Shown here one piece after another: positions 45,881-57,239 of a stretch of 64,000 nt of DNA. The notes beneath the pieces were generated by a model that was given only the letters and a program-made list of their open reading frames with translations, ran no database searches and had not been told where the DNA came from. Each line of letters begins with the position of its first letter. Position 1 is the stretch's first letter. This DNA is from Paguma larvata. Its lineage: Eukaryota; Chordata; Mammalia; Carnivora; Viverridae. The stretch lies in assembly GCA_030068075.1 (NCBI GenBank), contig CM057826.1:53746116-53810115 (forward strand), read 5' to 3'. A program made the translations under genes and the position numbers.

Positions 45881-45988
45881 TGGGTTTCTTGGGTGGCTCA
45901 GTCAGTAGAGCATGTAACTCTTGACCTTGGGGTTGTGAGTTGGAGACCCACATTGGGTATAGATATTACTTGAAAAACATAAAAAAAG
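45881..45988 (+). mobile_element. Short carnivore tRNA SINE (older subtype), sense
   Basis: GTTTCTTGGGTGGCTCAGTC, GAGCATGTAACTCTTGACCT, GGGGTTGTGAGTTGGAGACC and TGGGTATAGATATTACTTGA, then an A-rich tail. It lacks the CT tract and long body of the felid type and resembles the short carnivore subtype ending 'gtgtagagattacttaaa'. The 17-base TSD TAAAAATACTATTTAGC (45864-45880) is matched with three changes at 45989-46005. Confidence 0.88.
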
Positions 45989-46005
45989 TAAAAATAGAAT
46001 TTGGC

Positions 46006-46556
46006 AATGAAAGAAAAGTAAGTCAAAATAAATACTAATTTACTTTAAAATGTACAAATTAGATCCCAAACCCTTTTAAAATTACAAGCTTCTAAAAATT
46101 GAAGTTTAAAATGCCATTACATCATTAATAAGAGGACAGAATTAAAACTGTACAATTACTTTATGAATCAGTTATGCAATATATAATAAAAACACTATCC
46201 AAATCATAAAATAATAATACTTGGTTATATAATATTGACCTTTATTATTAATTCTTAGCAGCTTTTTGTAGAAGAGGTTCTGGGAACAATGTCAGACCAA
46301 CAAGAGAGGATATAGATCTCTGCATTTGGCTGATATATCACTAAATTTTCCTAGTATTCTTTAAATGATAGACTTCTAAGACATCCAAACACTACAAAGT
46401 CAACACATAATAGTGCTGAGATCACACATGTTAAATATGTTTTTTAAAAGGTTTACATGATAGGTGTATTTAAGCATCTTTTAAATCATGCTCTGATGTA
46501 ACTTTAATCATACTTGACCAAAATCATGAACTGTGAACATGTTGAAAGATATATGA
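46006..46556. other. unclassified AT-rich DNA
   Basis: No recognised element or coding frame. Confidence 0.5.
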
Positions 46557-46557
46557 T

Positions 46558-46749
46558 GGGGCACCTGGGTGGCTCAGTCGGTTAAGCATCCAGTTTAGCT
46601 CAGGCCATGATCTCATGGTTTGTGAATTTGAGCCCTACATCGGGCTCCGTGCTGACAGCTCAGAGCCTGGAAGCTGCTTCGGATCCTGTGTCGCCCTCAC
46701 TCTGCCCCTCTCCCACTCTCTCTCTCAAAAATAAATAAACATTAAAAAA
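46558..46749 (+). mobile_element. Felid tRNA-derived SINE, sense, well preserved
   Basis: GGGGCACCTGGGTGGCTCAG head, TAGCTCAGGCCATGATCTCA, CATCGGGCTCCGTGCTGACA, GCTCAGAGCCTGGAAGCTGC and tail AAATAAATAAACATTAAAAA. Several CpGs are retained. The TSD is uncertain: ATATATGAT on the left against TTACATGAT on the right. Confidence 0.95.
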
Positions 46750-47039
46750 TTACAGAAGTTACATGATAACAACACACCTTAGTATTTATTTAGTTCAAAA
46801 TAGCATGCACACTACATTTATAAGTGAAACACTCCCCATTCATGTCACAGTAAACAATATGAGTTTAGAAAATAAATGGAGAATAATTTCCAAGATTTGT
46901 CTTTATTGCTTAAAGACAGATATAAAAAATCTGGTGCAAAAAATGTAAATCAATTGTAAATTAAGAAATAATTGAATGTTTACTCTTTATGTCATAAGTT
47001 TTAGAAGAGATCAACATGCAAATTCTTTCAAAGATAGGC

Positions 47040-47367
47040 ATGGAAATAAAAAGTTGACAAATTGGATTTGATTTTTAAAAATTTTTTAAATGTATGACTT
47101 CAAAGAAACTATCAGGAAAATAAAAAGGAAACACACAGAATGGGTGAAATATCTGTATATCATATATTATAAGAGATTAATATCCAGAGGATAGAATTTC
47201 TAAACTTAACCACAATGCAAGCAAATAACCCAATGAAAAGAAAAAAAAAGTTAGGCAAAGGACATGGATAGACATTTTTCCAAATAAGAGCTGATGGCCA
47301 TTAAACACATGAAAGTATGTTCAACATCACTAATAAATAGAGAAATGAAGGTCAAAACCACAATAAG
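47040..47367 (+). mobile_element. L1 ORF2 3' part, sense (piece 1)
   Basis: GAGATTAATATCCAGAGGAT, ATAACCCAATGAAAAGAAAA, GACATGGATAGACATTTTTC, CATCACTAATAAATAGAGAA and GAAGGTCAAAACCACAATAA are sense L1 ORF2 blocks in order. It is interrupted at 47367 by a SINE. Confidence 0.75.
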
Positions 47368-47566
47368 GGCACCTGAGTGTCTCTGTTGGGTAAGCATCCA
47401 ACTCTTGATTTCAGGTCAGGTTCACAATCTCACAGTTTGTGCATTCAAGCACTGTTTTGGGTTTGGTGCTAACAGTGTGGAGACTGTTTGGGATTCTCTC
47501 TCTCCCTCTCTCTGCCTCCCTTTGCTTGCTCATGCTCTCTCTAAGATAAATAAACATTAAAAAAAA
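47368..47566 (+). mobile_element. Felid SINE inside L1, sense
   Basis: GGCACCTGAGTGTCTCTGTT head, CCAACTCTTGATTTCAGGTC, GGTGCTAACAGTGTGGAGAC, a CT tract and tail AGATAAATAAACATTAAAAA. The TSD AACCACAATAAG (47356-47367) is matched by AACTACAATAAG (47567-47578), and the L1 resumes directly. Confidence 0.94.
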
Positions 47567-47752
47567 AACTACAATAAGATACCACTTTGTACTAATTAAG
47601 GTGGTTATTATCAAAAAACCAGTATAACACATGTTGACAAGGATACGGAGAAATTGAACCTCTTGTGAAGTGTTGGTGGGGATGTAAAATGGGACAGCTG
47701 CTATAAAAAGCAATATGGAAGATCTTTATAAAATGAGAATCACTATGTGATC
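47567..47752 (+). mobile_element. L1 ORF2 3' part, sense (piece 2)
   Basis: ACTACAATAAGATACCACTT, ACATGTTGACAAGGATACGG, AGAAATTGAACCTCTTGTGA, GTTGGTGGGGATGTAAAATG and AATCACTATGTGATCCAGGG continue the sense L1. It breaks off at the usual 'tatgatccagcaatt' block, where retrovirus-like DNA begins. Confidence 0.77.
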
Positions 47753-47754
47753 CA

Positions 47755-48984
47755 GGGAAAATTCCTTTTAAATATCTTGTCAGGTTCCAGCTGAGACAAA
47801 CAGTAAACATTTCTGGCCGAATTGAATAATCATTTGGACATAAGAGACATCCTTAAGGAGTACAAGAACTATTACCCTCCCAAGATTCAGAGAAAAATCC
47901 CAAAGATATTAATAAGAAAGGAAGAGTCAGAAAATCCTCTTGCAATTTGGCAACAGTGAGAAGGACCATAGCTGCAAATGAAGTACAATCTACATTTCTG
48001 TCCAACCGTGTCTCGCAGCAAATAGGGTACAACCGACATTTATGTTGAACCATATTTTTGGTTCCCTAACCTGACAGTTGCCAGGTCAAGTTCTTAGGAC
48101 AGGCAAGACGGCAATAGTTGTCCTGGGAGAATAAGGATTGAAGACCAATGGGGACCCAAAGGCAAAATCATGAGTCACAATTCAAAGATCTAATACTTAA
48201 ATATGTTTCTTGTTTGTTTGTTTTATTTTTATTTATTTTTTTTGTGTGCTAGTCTGCATTTGGAAAGTAAAGGATGACATAAAATTTACCTTATTCATTT
48301 GAACAGACACAACAGAGAGAGGTCTCAGAGAGATGACTTGACTTAGAATTCTCACCCTTTGCTGACTTCTGTCAGTTTCACCAGGATCCTATCTAGGTTC
48401 TGGAGTGAGTGTCCTAGAGGGTCTCATCCTGGTCACTAAAAACTATAGAGAAGAAAAAGATAACTTTTCCTCTACTCTTTATGAGTACTTAGCTGAGACC
48501 GCCTTTACTTCTAGGACACCTCATAAATGGGCAAGCTTATCTAGATTAAAAATTCTCCCACGTGGTCACTGTAATTCAAGATTATCATTGGTAAGGTTAC
48601 CTGCATTTTTAGCCTTAAAACAAAATTTTATTCACCCAAGGACTTGCACTGGACCCAGGCCAGCTTAAGTCAGACCCAGTCTGACTTAGGTCCAAGTTTC
48701 TAAGTTGGATCTAGTCTGACTTCAGCAGGCTTCCAGACCCAGTCTGGGAAAAGAAATGCTCAACTAATGTTTGACAGCTCACACTGCAAAAGCTGCAGAG
48801 CTTGGATTCCAGAGAAACCTCTGAGGTTAAGAGGAAAGGCGTGAGCTCAAGGGGCCCAACCTATGAAGTTAAGAGAAAGCAGCAAGCTCAAGGAGTTGGT
48901 TCCTCATTGTTCCTTGGAGTTGTCCTCAGGGTCTCCTTTGGTTCTCTTTTCTGACATCAGAATTGCAAAAAGATAAACTGAGGC
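47755..48984 (-). mobile_element. Endogenous-retrovirus-like internal remnant, antisense (tentative)
   Basis: About 1.2 kb between the LTR-like block to the right and the L1 junction to the left. Read antisense it would be leader and 5' internal sequence following a 5' LTR. It has non-SINE, non-L1 composition and contains repeated AGTCTGACTT / AGTCAGACCC words at about 48667-48740. T-rich sequence lies at about 48205-48243. No frame longer than 87 codons exists on either strand, so nothing is coding; gag homology is not demonstrable by eye. Confidence 0.4.
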
Positions 48985-49325
48985 ATATTAAGTTTTTAGG
49001 AGTTTATTTGAGCAAAAATTGGTTTGAGTCGAGCAACATACATTCTAGCAGAGAGACAAGAGCTGTAAGGAGCTGCGTAAAGTGAAAGACTTTTTATAGG
49101 CAGAAGGGAACAAAAATAAGGAAGTTATACTACCTAAAAAAACAGTTTGGTTATTGCAAAGTTACTTAGCTTTAGGGGATGGCAGGGGTCTATTTCGCAG
49201 ATTACCTAACTAGTGTTGATCAGGTTAAGATTCCATTTTTGGGAAAGTTGAAACTGTCATTAAGTTTTGGTTTGGTGTTGTGAGGAGTGCATAAGCAACT
49301 CCACTTTGGAGGCCTATTTTGTCTT
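48985..49325 (-). mobile_element. LTR-like block of an endogenous retrovirus, antisense
   Basis: Read on the minus strand, a U3-like region is followed by TATAAAA (minus; + strand 49092-49098) in a CCTATAAAAAGTC context. About 85-90 bases further on is AATAAA (minus; + strand 49003-49008), then TGCCTCAGTTTATCTTTTTG, a typical post-signal context in mammalian LTRs. The TATA-to-polyA spacing fits a short R. The precise TG...CA ends and family are not settled. Confidence 0.5.
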
Positions 49326-49329
49326 GTTT

Positions 49330-49790
49330 TTAACAAAGCTAAGTGTCCACTGATGGATGAAGGGATATGCACAATGTGTTGTATATGGCTATATGCCATG
49401 GGATACTGTTCAGCTTTAGAAAGGAAAGATCAATATATGTGACAACAAAGATGAGTCTTGAGGACATCATGTGAAGTGAGAAAAGGCTTTCACAGAAGCA
49501 AACACACAAATGTGGTATGATTCCCCTCTGATAAGATACTTAGAGTAGTCAAAATCATAGACAACAAGCAGAATATTGGTTGCCAGAAGCTAGGGGAGAG
49601 GGATGAGGTTTTATAGTTTAGTAAGTGTAGAGTTTCAGTTTTATAAGATGAAAACAGTCATAGAGATGGATGGTGGTGATGGTTATACACCAATATGAAT
49701 GCATTTAATAACACAGACTGTATACTTAAAATATTTAAGATGGCATATTTTAGGTTTATTTTACCAAAATGAAAAATAATTTTAAAAGAA
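49330..49790 (+). mobile_element. L1 ORF2 end and 3'UTR, sense (piece 3)
   Basis: AGCTAAGTGTCCACTGATGG, TGGGATACTGTTCAGCTTTA, TGAGTCTTGAGGACATCATG, GAATATTGGTTGCCAGAAGC, GATGGATGGTGGTGATGGTT and CAGACTGTATACTTAAAATA are sense L1 blocks continuing piece 2, with about 100 consensus bases missing across the interruption. Ends in an A-rich stretch. Confidence 0.78.
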
Positions 49791-49884
49791 TAGAAATGTA
49801 TCTCCAAATGCTAAGGAAAAAAAAAATACTGTGACTGATTATATTGAGGTGGTATGGTCATAAGAGGAAAAGAAAAAAAAATCA

Positions 49885-50245
49885 ACTAATTTACTTAATA
49901 CATGCTTATTGAGTACTTAATACTCCTCTGAATTAGACTTGAATGCAATGGGGAGAGGGTGAGAGAGACAAGATCCCATTTCCCTAGGAAATGACAGTCT
50001 AGTGGGAGGGATAGAGAATAATAAAGAAGCCAAATAGATAAGCAGTATGCTTATATATTTTGGTAAGTGTTACAAAGGAAATCAATACACTGAGTAATAA
50101 AATAGAATAACTTGAGATAGAGTGACCAGTAAAAGCTTCTCCGAGGAGATGATATTTGTGCTGATCTAAAGGATAAGAGTGAACAAGAGAAAGCTGACAA
50201 AAATGCATTTTGGGCAACAGAAACAATTGAAAGTCTAGAGTTAAA
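49885..50245 (-). mobile_element. L2 3'-end part, antisense
   Basis: ACATGCTTATTGAGTACTTA, GAAATGACAGTCTAGTGGGA, AAGCTTCTCCGAGGAGATGA, TATTTGTGCTGATCTAAAGG and GCATTTTGGGCAACAGAAAC follow antisense L2 from its terminus inward. Confidence 0.68.
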
Positions 50246-51299
50246 AAGAAAAAAAAAAAAAAGGCAGTGCTAATTTGTTTTCTCTGAATCCAGTTCCTTT
50301 ATTTATATGACACGTATCTACTTATGCTTCTTAGCCCTCTGCCATTTTGAGTTATACTTGAAAGTGTGGTTGATGGCAAACAAAGAGGATATGGGGACTA
50401 ACTGAAGAGGGTTGGGGACAGAGACTAGGGAAAACAATAACAGAATTTTGATAAAGTCAGGCCTCCTTGATTGAAGAGCAAAGGCTGGAAGAAAGCAAAA
50501 AATTGAAAGCAGTGAAAAAAGAATAAGAAAAAAATGCAGGATAGACAAATCCATCAAAAAACTGTAGGCAACCTCACGCGAAAGAACTGGGATTTACATG
50601 GAATGTGAGCTTTTTAAAGACCATAGGAGTCTACACTTACACCACATAGAGAGCCAGAATAAGAGAGAGGGCTGAAACAAGTTTTGGGCAACATCTTGCA
50701 GATATAACTGAAGACAAGAGGCGGCTTAAGGAACATTCACTATTCATTTGGAACTATTTCATTTGGAATATCAAGTGAAATAAAAGGATTATCTGCCTTC
50801 TACTCAAGCTAAGGCAAAATAACAAAAGCAAGGTATCATCCAACAGTGGGAGCCTCAAGGAAAAGGGAAAAAAACCTGCTTCTCTTATTCAGCATGTAGC
50901 ATAACTAACTCAAGAGGTATAGAGCAACCATTAGTTATATTTTTAATGTATAGTTAAATTATAAACACAAAGCACATGTATTTTAAATACAGTGTTCTTA
51001 ACAATGTTATATGTACACAGTTTTAAGATTTATATATTAACAGTTAATAATTACAAGGGGCAATATCAGAAGAATTATTTGGGTGTGGTATCAAAATACT
51101 GTGATTTTTCAGAGGAAAAAAAACTCAGTTTGGCTGAGTAGATTCAGGCTACATTTTCAGGAATGGTTTGAGAGTCAGCTAGACTGTAATTTAAGAAGTA
51201 AAAAAATAGGTTTATCTTTTAATTTTAACTTGCCTTTAGAATTCATTCTTATATATAAAGTATGACTAAAATGTTATAACTTTTGTTGCTTTGTTTTGT
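50246..51299. other. unclassified block between two parts of an L2
   Basis: Starts with an A-rich run (about 50243-50263). It separates antisense L2 terminus from antisense L2 ORF sequence, which would be only a few hundred bases apart in an intact L2. Nothing in it is recognised. It may be an inserted element. Confidence 0.4.
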
Positions 51300-51880
51300 A
51301 TAGAGTGCAGGTGGATATGGATGGAGGCAAGGAGGCAAGTTAAGAAACTATGGCAGTAGTCCAGGGGAGAAGTGATGGTGACTCAAATCACCATGACAGC
51401 AGGAAAATAGTTGGAAGTTAACAAATCTGGGATATATTTTGAAGGTAGAATCAACAGAAATTTTTAATGGGTATGGGCTGTGTGAGGGGGAAAATATAAG
51501 AGGTGAAGTTAAAGACACTGTTTCTGATCTGAGCAACTGAAGGATGGAATTATTGTTAAATGGTTCCATGGAATAAATAGGTCTAGAAGAAGATTTCCAA
51601 AGGGAAATGGTGAGCAGATAATTGGATAATCCAGTTTGGGGAGAACTCTGGGCTGGAGATAGGAATTTGGGAGCTGCCAGTACATAAATTATATTTAAAG
51701 TCAGAAGACTGCATGAGATCCCAAAGAGAAATGATTATAGACAAATAAGAACTGAGCCTGGAAAATGAGGAGAAAAAGCAAAAGGCAATGAAAGGAGATG
51801 GCCCTTGTGTTTGGAAGAGAACAGAAGGAGTCAGGTTCCCAAAGCCAAAGGAAGAAATATTTTAAGATATGAATAATCAT
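51300..51880 (-). mobile_element. L2 ORF fragment, antisense
   Basis: TATGGCAGTAGTCCAGGGGA, GAAGTGATGGTGACTCAAAT, GGGATATATTTTGAAGGTAG, AATCAACAGAAATTTTTAAT and GGGCTGGAGATAGGAATTTG, then GGAGCTGCCAGTACATAAAT. These are antisense L2 ORF blocks in order. Probably the same L2 as 49885-50245. Confidence 0.72.
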
Positions 51881-54369
51881 CGTTACAAAATTCTACTAAC
51901 ATATTGAATAAAAGAACTGAGAACTATTTAATTTGGCAATGTGAATGTCATGACTTCCATACAATTCATTTTCTAGAGTGAATGAAGATTAGGGATATTG
52001 TGATTTTAAAAAAGTCACAGATATCATCACATAGGGTATGCTAATCAGAATGATGGCATATCAAAAGAGGGCGAATCAAATTATTTAAAAGAAAAGAGTA
52101 ATTTGTTGGTTTTATATCCTTGAGTTATAACATAAAATTTGGTCTATCCCAAATTATGATACTTAGTGTTTAATGGAACATACAGTCAACCAACATCATT
52201 GTGTTTGCTCTAGCCTCACTTATCTGTCCAGTGATAGGAGTAGACAAAAGAGAGAATTCAATGGAACTAGGATTTGCATATTTCCAGGCAATTATAAGTG
52301 GTAGGAAGGAAAGTGTTAGGAGACAAGTGCCTCATGTCTGGAATGGACCATGGCATTTAAATTGGCTAAGGACAAAGTTAGCATATGAAAGGAAAAGAAA
52401 CCTTGGAGTGGATTCATTCTAGAATAATGGCTTATAGGTTTTAGGAAAGAATAGCAACTCTTGAAGCTGGGGAATTAATGGGAAGACCTTGAAATATAAG
52501 ACGTGATGTTTGGAGAATAAAATGCCTGAAATGGTGGTAATGGAGAAAACATAATAACTGGTTTAAAAAAAAAACCAAAAAACTATTGAGTAGTACCACA
52601 GTGTGGTAATAGAGGTCAAGGAATTGCGAATCAGGATTTAGAAGGATTATGTATGTAACTATTAAGATCTTTCAAGGACTAAGACACAGTTGTTACTTAC
52701 TCAAGGACACCTGTCTAGTTGGTGTCAATACCCAGTTGGATCTTGATACCAAGATTAATGCCTCGATTTCTGTTCATACTGACCCTACTTAGTGGTGTAG
52801 GATTTGGTCTTATGAGGTTGCTCTAAAGATATAGCCAAATAAATCACATAGTCTCTAGGATTTCCTTTTGACCTGCTCAGTCTGCGCTGCCATTAGAAAA
52901 AAATTAACACCAACTATAACTCGTTCCCATTCTGAAATGAGTATGAGCTAGAAACTTTTATTTTGAAAACTATCTGCTAAACCCGAATGCCTTAAGTAAA
53001 TAAATTTTTATATTTTCTACTTTGGGAGAGGATTATATATTTTTTCAAGATCTGCAAAAGTACTCGTGCTGACATTCAAATTTTAAATACACTGACTACC
53101 ATTTATTTTAATCAAGCAGTGGCCTCCACTCTGTCAATCTTGGCTGTCAGGAAGCACAAAAAGGAATACTGCCTTAACAGACCCTAGAGAAATTCTATAA
53201 TGGAACTTAATTCAGTAAAAGATGACAAATAATTATATAACACATAGGTGGGAAAATCCACTTGAAAATAAGCTGAGTATAAATCACTGTGAATATTTAA
53301 TAGAAACATATTTTTATTTTCTAGTCAAAGCTATTTTCTTTAAAATGTATTTTATTTTTTATGTTTATGTCATATGCAAATAGACAAAATCTGGTCTATA
53401 CTATGAAATTAAGGTTAAGAATATTTTCCGAAATCTAAATCAAGGAAAGAAAACCAAAAGTAAAACTGACATAGTTTAACAATGAAAAAGGTCCACATTC
53501 TGACATACATGTTGTTTAGAATTCCGAGAACTTGCTGTCAGTTACATGTTAAGTATTGAGTACACATAGCTGCTGAAATCCTTAGTGAAATATATAATTT
53601 ATCACCAAATGCTTATACACACATATGCACACAAAGAGAAACTTTTCCAAATTTTAAGCATCAGACAGAGAAAATTCACAGTGATTTTTCTCCACTCAAG
53701 ATTCAAAGCATTTATCATTTACACCATACATTTAGCAATTTAACTTTATTTTATTTATGTTTCATGTTCCTAGCTAAATCATAGGGTCAGGAATTATTCT
53801 TAGATATTGTACTCCCCCAGCAATGAGTAGAGTGCCCTGTACATTAATTGCTCTTAGTGATTGTTACACACACCTAACGAGACAAACAATTGTCTAATTG
53901 GGAAAGGAGGGACTCAGAAGTGGTAAGTATAACACTTGGCTCTCCCAGAATGATCATTACTCTTGAAATTAATTCCTAATAATAAAGTACATATATTCAT
54001 ATTCAGAGGAGAGTAATATTTGAAACAGGCTATTGAATAGAAAAAAAAAACAACAACCAACATTTTGGTTCTATACAATAACAAACTCTTGCTGTAAAAA
54101 TCCCCATTTTGAAATGACTTCTTGAAGGCAAAACACAAAAACAAAAGCTGTGCTAGGATGTTTTTTGCAGCTACGTTGTCCTAAAGCATGCATGTATAAT
54201 AAAATGTTTTTGCCTTTTATTCTTATTTCTATATGTTCCCTATGTAGACTTGTGAGGAGAATAGGAACAATCTGTTTCTCCTAACTTAAAAAAATTAAAA
54301 TAAAGAAAAAATAGAAATAAGGATACAGGGAAAGAGTCCTTGCTGTTTTCTTTGTGGCACTGTTAACAA
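51881..54369. other. unclassified AT-rich DNA
   Basis: About 2.5 kb with no recognised element. A 73-codon open frame at 52201-52422 has no recognisable domain. No RNA gene is seen. Confidence 0.5.
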
Positions 54370-54555
54370 ATAGCCGAAGGAAGCAGTTGAGGAGATAGGC
54401 CAAGAGCACCGACTGCCTTTGGAGTCAGGCTGACCTGGATGCCAGTCGACCTCCGCCATGTTCTAGCTGATGATGAAATACTTAGAATCCCATTGGCCCT
54501 GCACCCGCAAACAGTAAGCATATAATATAGGCAGGTACTAATATTTTATCATTTC
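54370..54555 (+). mobile_element. MIR SINE, sense
   Basis: ATAGGCCAAGAGCACCGACT, GCCTTTGGAGTCAGGCTGAC, CTGGATGCCAGTCGACCTCC, GCCATGTTCTAGCTGATGAT and GTAAGCATATAATATAGGCA. The tRNA-related head is well kept; the core is partly deleted. Confidence 0.65.
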
Positions 54556-54689
54556 TGACATAATATCCCCTTATATTTTTAGATAACTGTTCTCCATCTG
54601 ACGATATATCAGGAGGGTTTTGCTTTTTATTGATAGGATGATAGAATTTTATATAACTTTAACAGATGCACTTTGGAAATGACTTCAAA

Positions 54690-54930
54690 CTCAGGAATCA
54701 CTCCTTTTTCTAAGCTTCTACTCCAGTCTCAACTTCTTCAACTAATGTCACAGCCAGGACTGCATCAGGACGGCTCTGCAGTTCCTCCCATCGGCCATCT
54801 GCCATCTAGAACAGCCTTCCAATACTCTCCATTTCATTAATTCTTCTTAAAACCCAGCTAAAAATATTCTCTTTTCCTTCCTTATATATTTTAACTCCTC
54901 CCTGCCATTCTAACTTTGTAAGTTAAAATT
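54690..54930 (+). mobile_element. possible L2-like fragment, sense
   Basis: CTAGAACAGCCTTCCAATAC, TTAATTCTTCTTAAAACCCA and GCTAAAAATATTCTC resemble the L2 block around 'ggaatgttcttccc...ttcaaaacccagctcaaatg'. Weak. Confidence 0.3.
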
Positions 54931-55289
54931 CTAATTTATTTGAGCCTACAGTTTTCCTAATATCCCTGCCAATAATTTAGTTTTACTCCTCAGATGATAA
55001 TACATATTAGTATAATTTGCCTTAATTTATGATGCAATGACTTTTTAAAATAAATGTTAGCATCATAAAATAACTTGGTCAATGTTTTTAAATTAGCTTA
55101 AAAATTGCAAAATATAAAATTAAGGTATTTTTGTTAAAGAAGAGAGATGGAAAGGAAAATAGAGATGTGGAATTAAGGTAAAATGTAACAAGAATTAAAT
55201 TAGAAATTAAATCTGTGAATGCTAATAAGTTAGTCATTTGCCAACCACTTGTAAGGAATAGGATGTGTTCATGTCACTGTTGAAAACCA
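54931..55289. other. unclassified AT-rich DNA
   Basis: No recognised element or coding frame. Confidence 0.5.
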
Positions 55290-55882
55290 GAGAGTTGAAG
55301 ACTTCAAGACATTTATAATCCAATAACACCCATAAATGGAATATGAGGCATAAAGTAATTTCCAAGAAGAATAAAGTTGAGGTCTCACACATCCCGATTT
55401 CAAAAATTACTACAAAGCTGCAGTAATAAAAACAGGGTGGTACTGGCATAAAGACAGATATATAGACCTACAGAATAAAATAGCCCAGTAATAAGCCCTC
55501 ACACATCGCTGAAATGACTTGGGACAAAGATGTCAAGAGTATTCACTGTGGAAAGGACATTGTTTTGTTTTTTTTGTATGTTTGTTTGCTTTAACAAATG
55601 GTGTTGGGAAAACTGGACATTCACTTATGAAAGAATGAAGTTGGACCCTTACCTTATACCATTTGCAAAAATAAAGTCAAAATGAACCAAAGATCTAAAA
55701 ATAAGAGTTAAAACTATAAATTCTTTGAGGAAAACATAGGGAGAAAGCTTCAAGACATTAGATTTGGCAACAGTTTTTTTGGATATGGAACCAGAAACAC
55801 AGGCAACAAAAATGAAATTTAGATGAGTTGAACTTCAAAATAAAACCTTTTGTGCATTAAAGGACATTATCAAGAATGTGAA

Positions 55883-55937
<55 letters not shown>

Positions 55938-56395
55938 ATAACTTACCAAATTAATATCCAGAATATAAAAAGAATCCTACAACTCAACAACAACAACAAC
56001 AAACCAAAACCCAAACTGTAGGTATCATGGACAGACGCTTGGTGAGGAAAATCCCCACGTGTCCACTGTCAGAAGTATTGTGGGTTTGGAGCAGTGTGAG
56101 TAAAGGAGAAACACAAATCAGTAATGTAGTTTTCCCTACTCAGGTGCCAAGGATAGTAAAATTTATAGAAACAAAGTAGAAAGGTAATTGTCAAGGGTGG
56201 GGAGGGGAGCACAGTAAGGAATGAAGAGTTCTTATTGATAGGGTATGAAGATTCAATCTGGGAAAATAAAACAATTGTGGAGACAGGTGGTGATCGCCAA
56301 AGATCCAAGTGTACTGAATGCCACTAAACTGCACACTTAAAATGTGAAATTGTAAATTTTATGTATATTTTATACATAGAATGGATAGAACAGGA
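55290..56395 (+). mobile_element. Ancient L1: ORF2 part joined to 3'UTR, sense
   Basis: GCTGCAGTAATAAAAACAGG, GTGGTACTGGCATAAAGACA, GTGTTGGGAAAACTGGACAT, AATGAAGTTGGACCCTTACC and TTAATATCCAGAATATAAAA are ORF2 blocks. Near 56040 it jumps to 3'UTR-type sequence (TTTATAGAAACAAAGTAGAA, AACTGCACACTTAAAATGTG, AATTTTATGTATATTTTATA). The ORF2 end is deleted between them. T-rich and CA-rich simple sequence has grown inside. Confidence 0.76.
55882..55934. repeat. (CA)n microsatellite in L1
   Basis: Two AC blocks separated by ATAT, about 50 bases in total. Confidence 0.95.
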
Positions 56396-56399
56396 TAGA

Positions 56400-56960
56400 T
56401 GCAATTGAGAAATATACGTATAAAATAGACATGTAATCTTATAAGTAATCAGAGAAATGCAAATTAAAATAATGAGATTTTTATTTACTCATCAGATTGG
56501 GAAAAACAAAAAATAACTACAGATTGATGAAATTATGTACCAATAAACTTTTTGAATGCAAATTGTCCTTTTGTTCAAGAGGGTGCTGCCTGTGGAAAGA
56601 CAGTATGCATTAACTCTTAAATGGAAACTGTCGATATCCCAACAATGGAAAGGCAAAATTTATTTATTATAGTTTATTCATAAAAAGTCATAAAGACTTT
56701 GATTATAGTTTTGTTTTGCATTATGAGTTTAAAAAATTCTATTGTTCATAATCATTTTACTGAATGAATAGTATTAAATCTATACTGTGGAATATTTATA
56801 TTGTAGTTAAATAAAATCTATATATGCATATACATATGTGTCTATAGGAAATAGAGGTATTTTCTAGACATATTGTTAAGTGATAAAAGAAGCTACTGAG
56901 AACAAAATAATAAAATAGCTATTTCAAAAAACAATCCAAATCTAAAACACATCTCGTGAA
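56400..56960 (+). mobile_element. Ancient L1 ORF2 3' part, sense (second copy)
   Basis: AATCAGAGAAATGCAAATTA, AAATAATGAGATTTTTATTT, ACTCATCAGATTGGGAAAAA, CTGTGGAATATTTATATTGT and CTAGACATATTGTTAAGTGA are sense L1 blocks that lie before the 3'UTR of the neighbouring fragment. This is therefore a separate L1 copy. Confidence 0.58.
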
Positions 56961-57239
56961 AACTAATAGTTCCCATGTTGATTATAAATTTATATCGAGT
57001 TTTTTTTACAGTTGTTAGAAAATCATCATTAAACCAACTGTTGGAAATAATATAAGAAGTTAAATTTTAAGTTTAACTAAATTTTCCAATCCTTTGTACT
57101 TTAAAAGTAAATAATCTTTATTTATCATCTTTGTACATATAATACAAAATTATACATATAAATGTAAAATTATATACTGTTAGTGTGTATAGCATTAGTA
57201 GTTTCATATTACTTCATTAAATAGATGTTTCTTAAAATG

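Noticed and set aside
46558..46640. tRNA-like A-box and B-box words (also in every other SINE copy)
   Set aside because: They belong to tRNA-derived SINE heads; no cloverleaf with intact acceptor stem is present, so no tRNA gene is called.
47853..48053. 66-codon antisense frame in the retrovirus-like block, considered as a gag remnant
   Set aside because: Too short and without motifs that can be recognised by eye; left as non-coding remnant.
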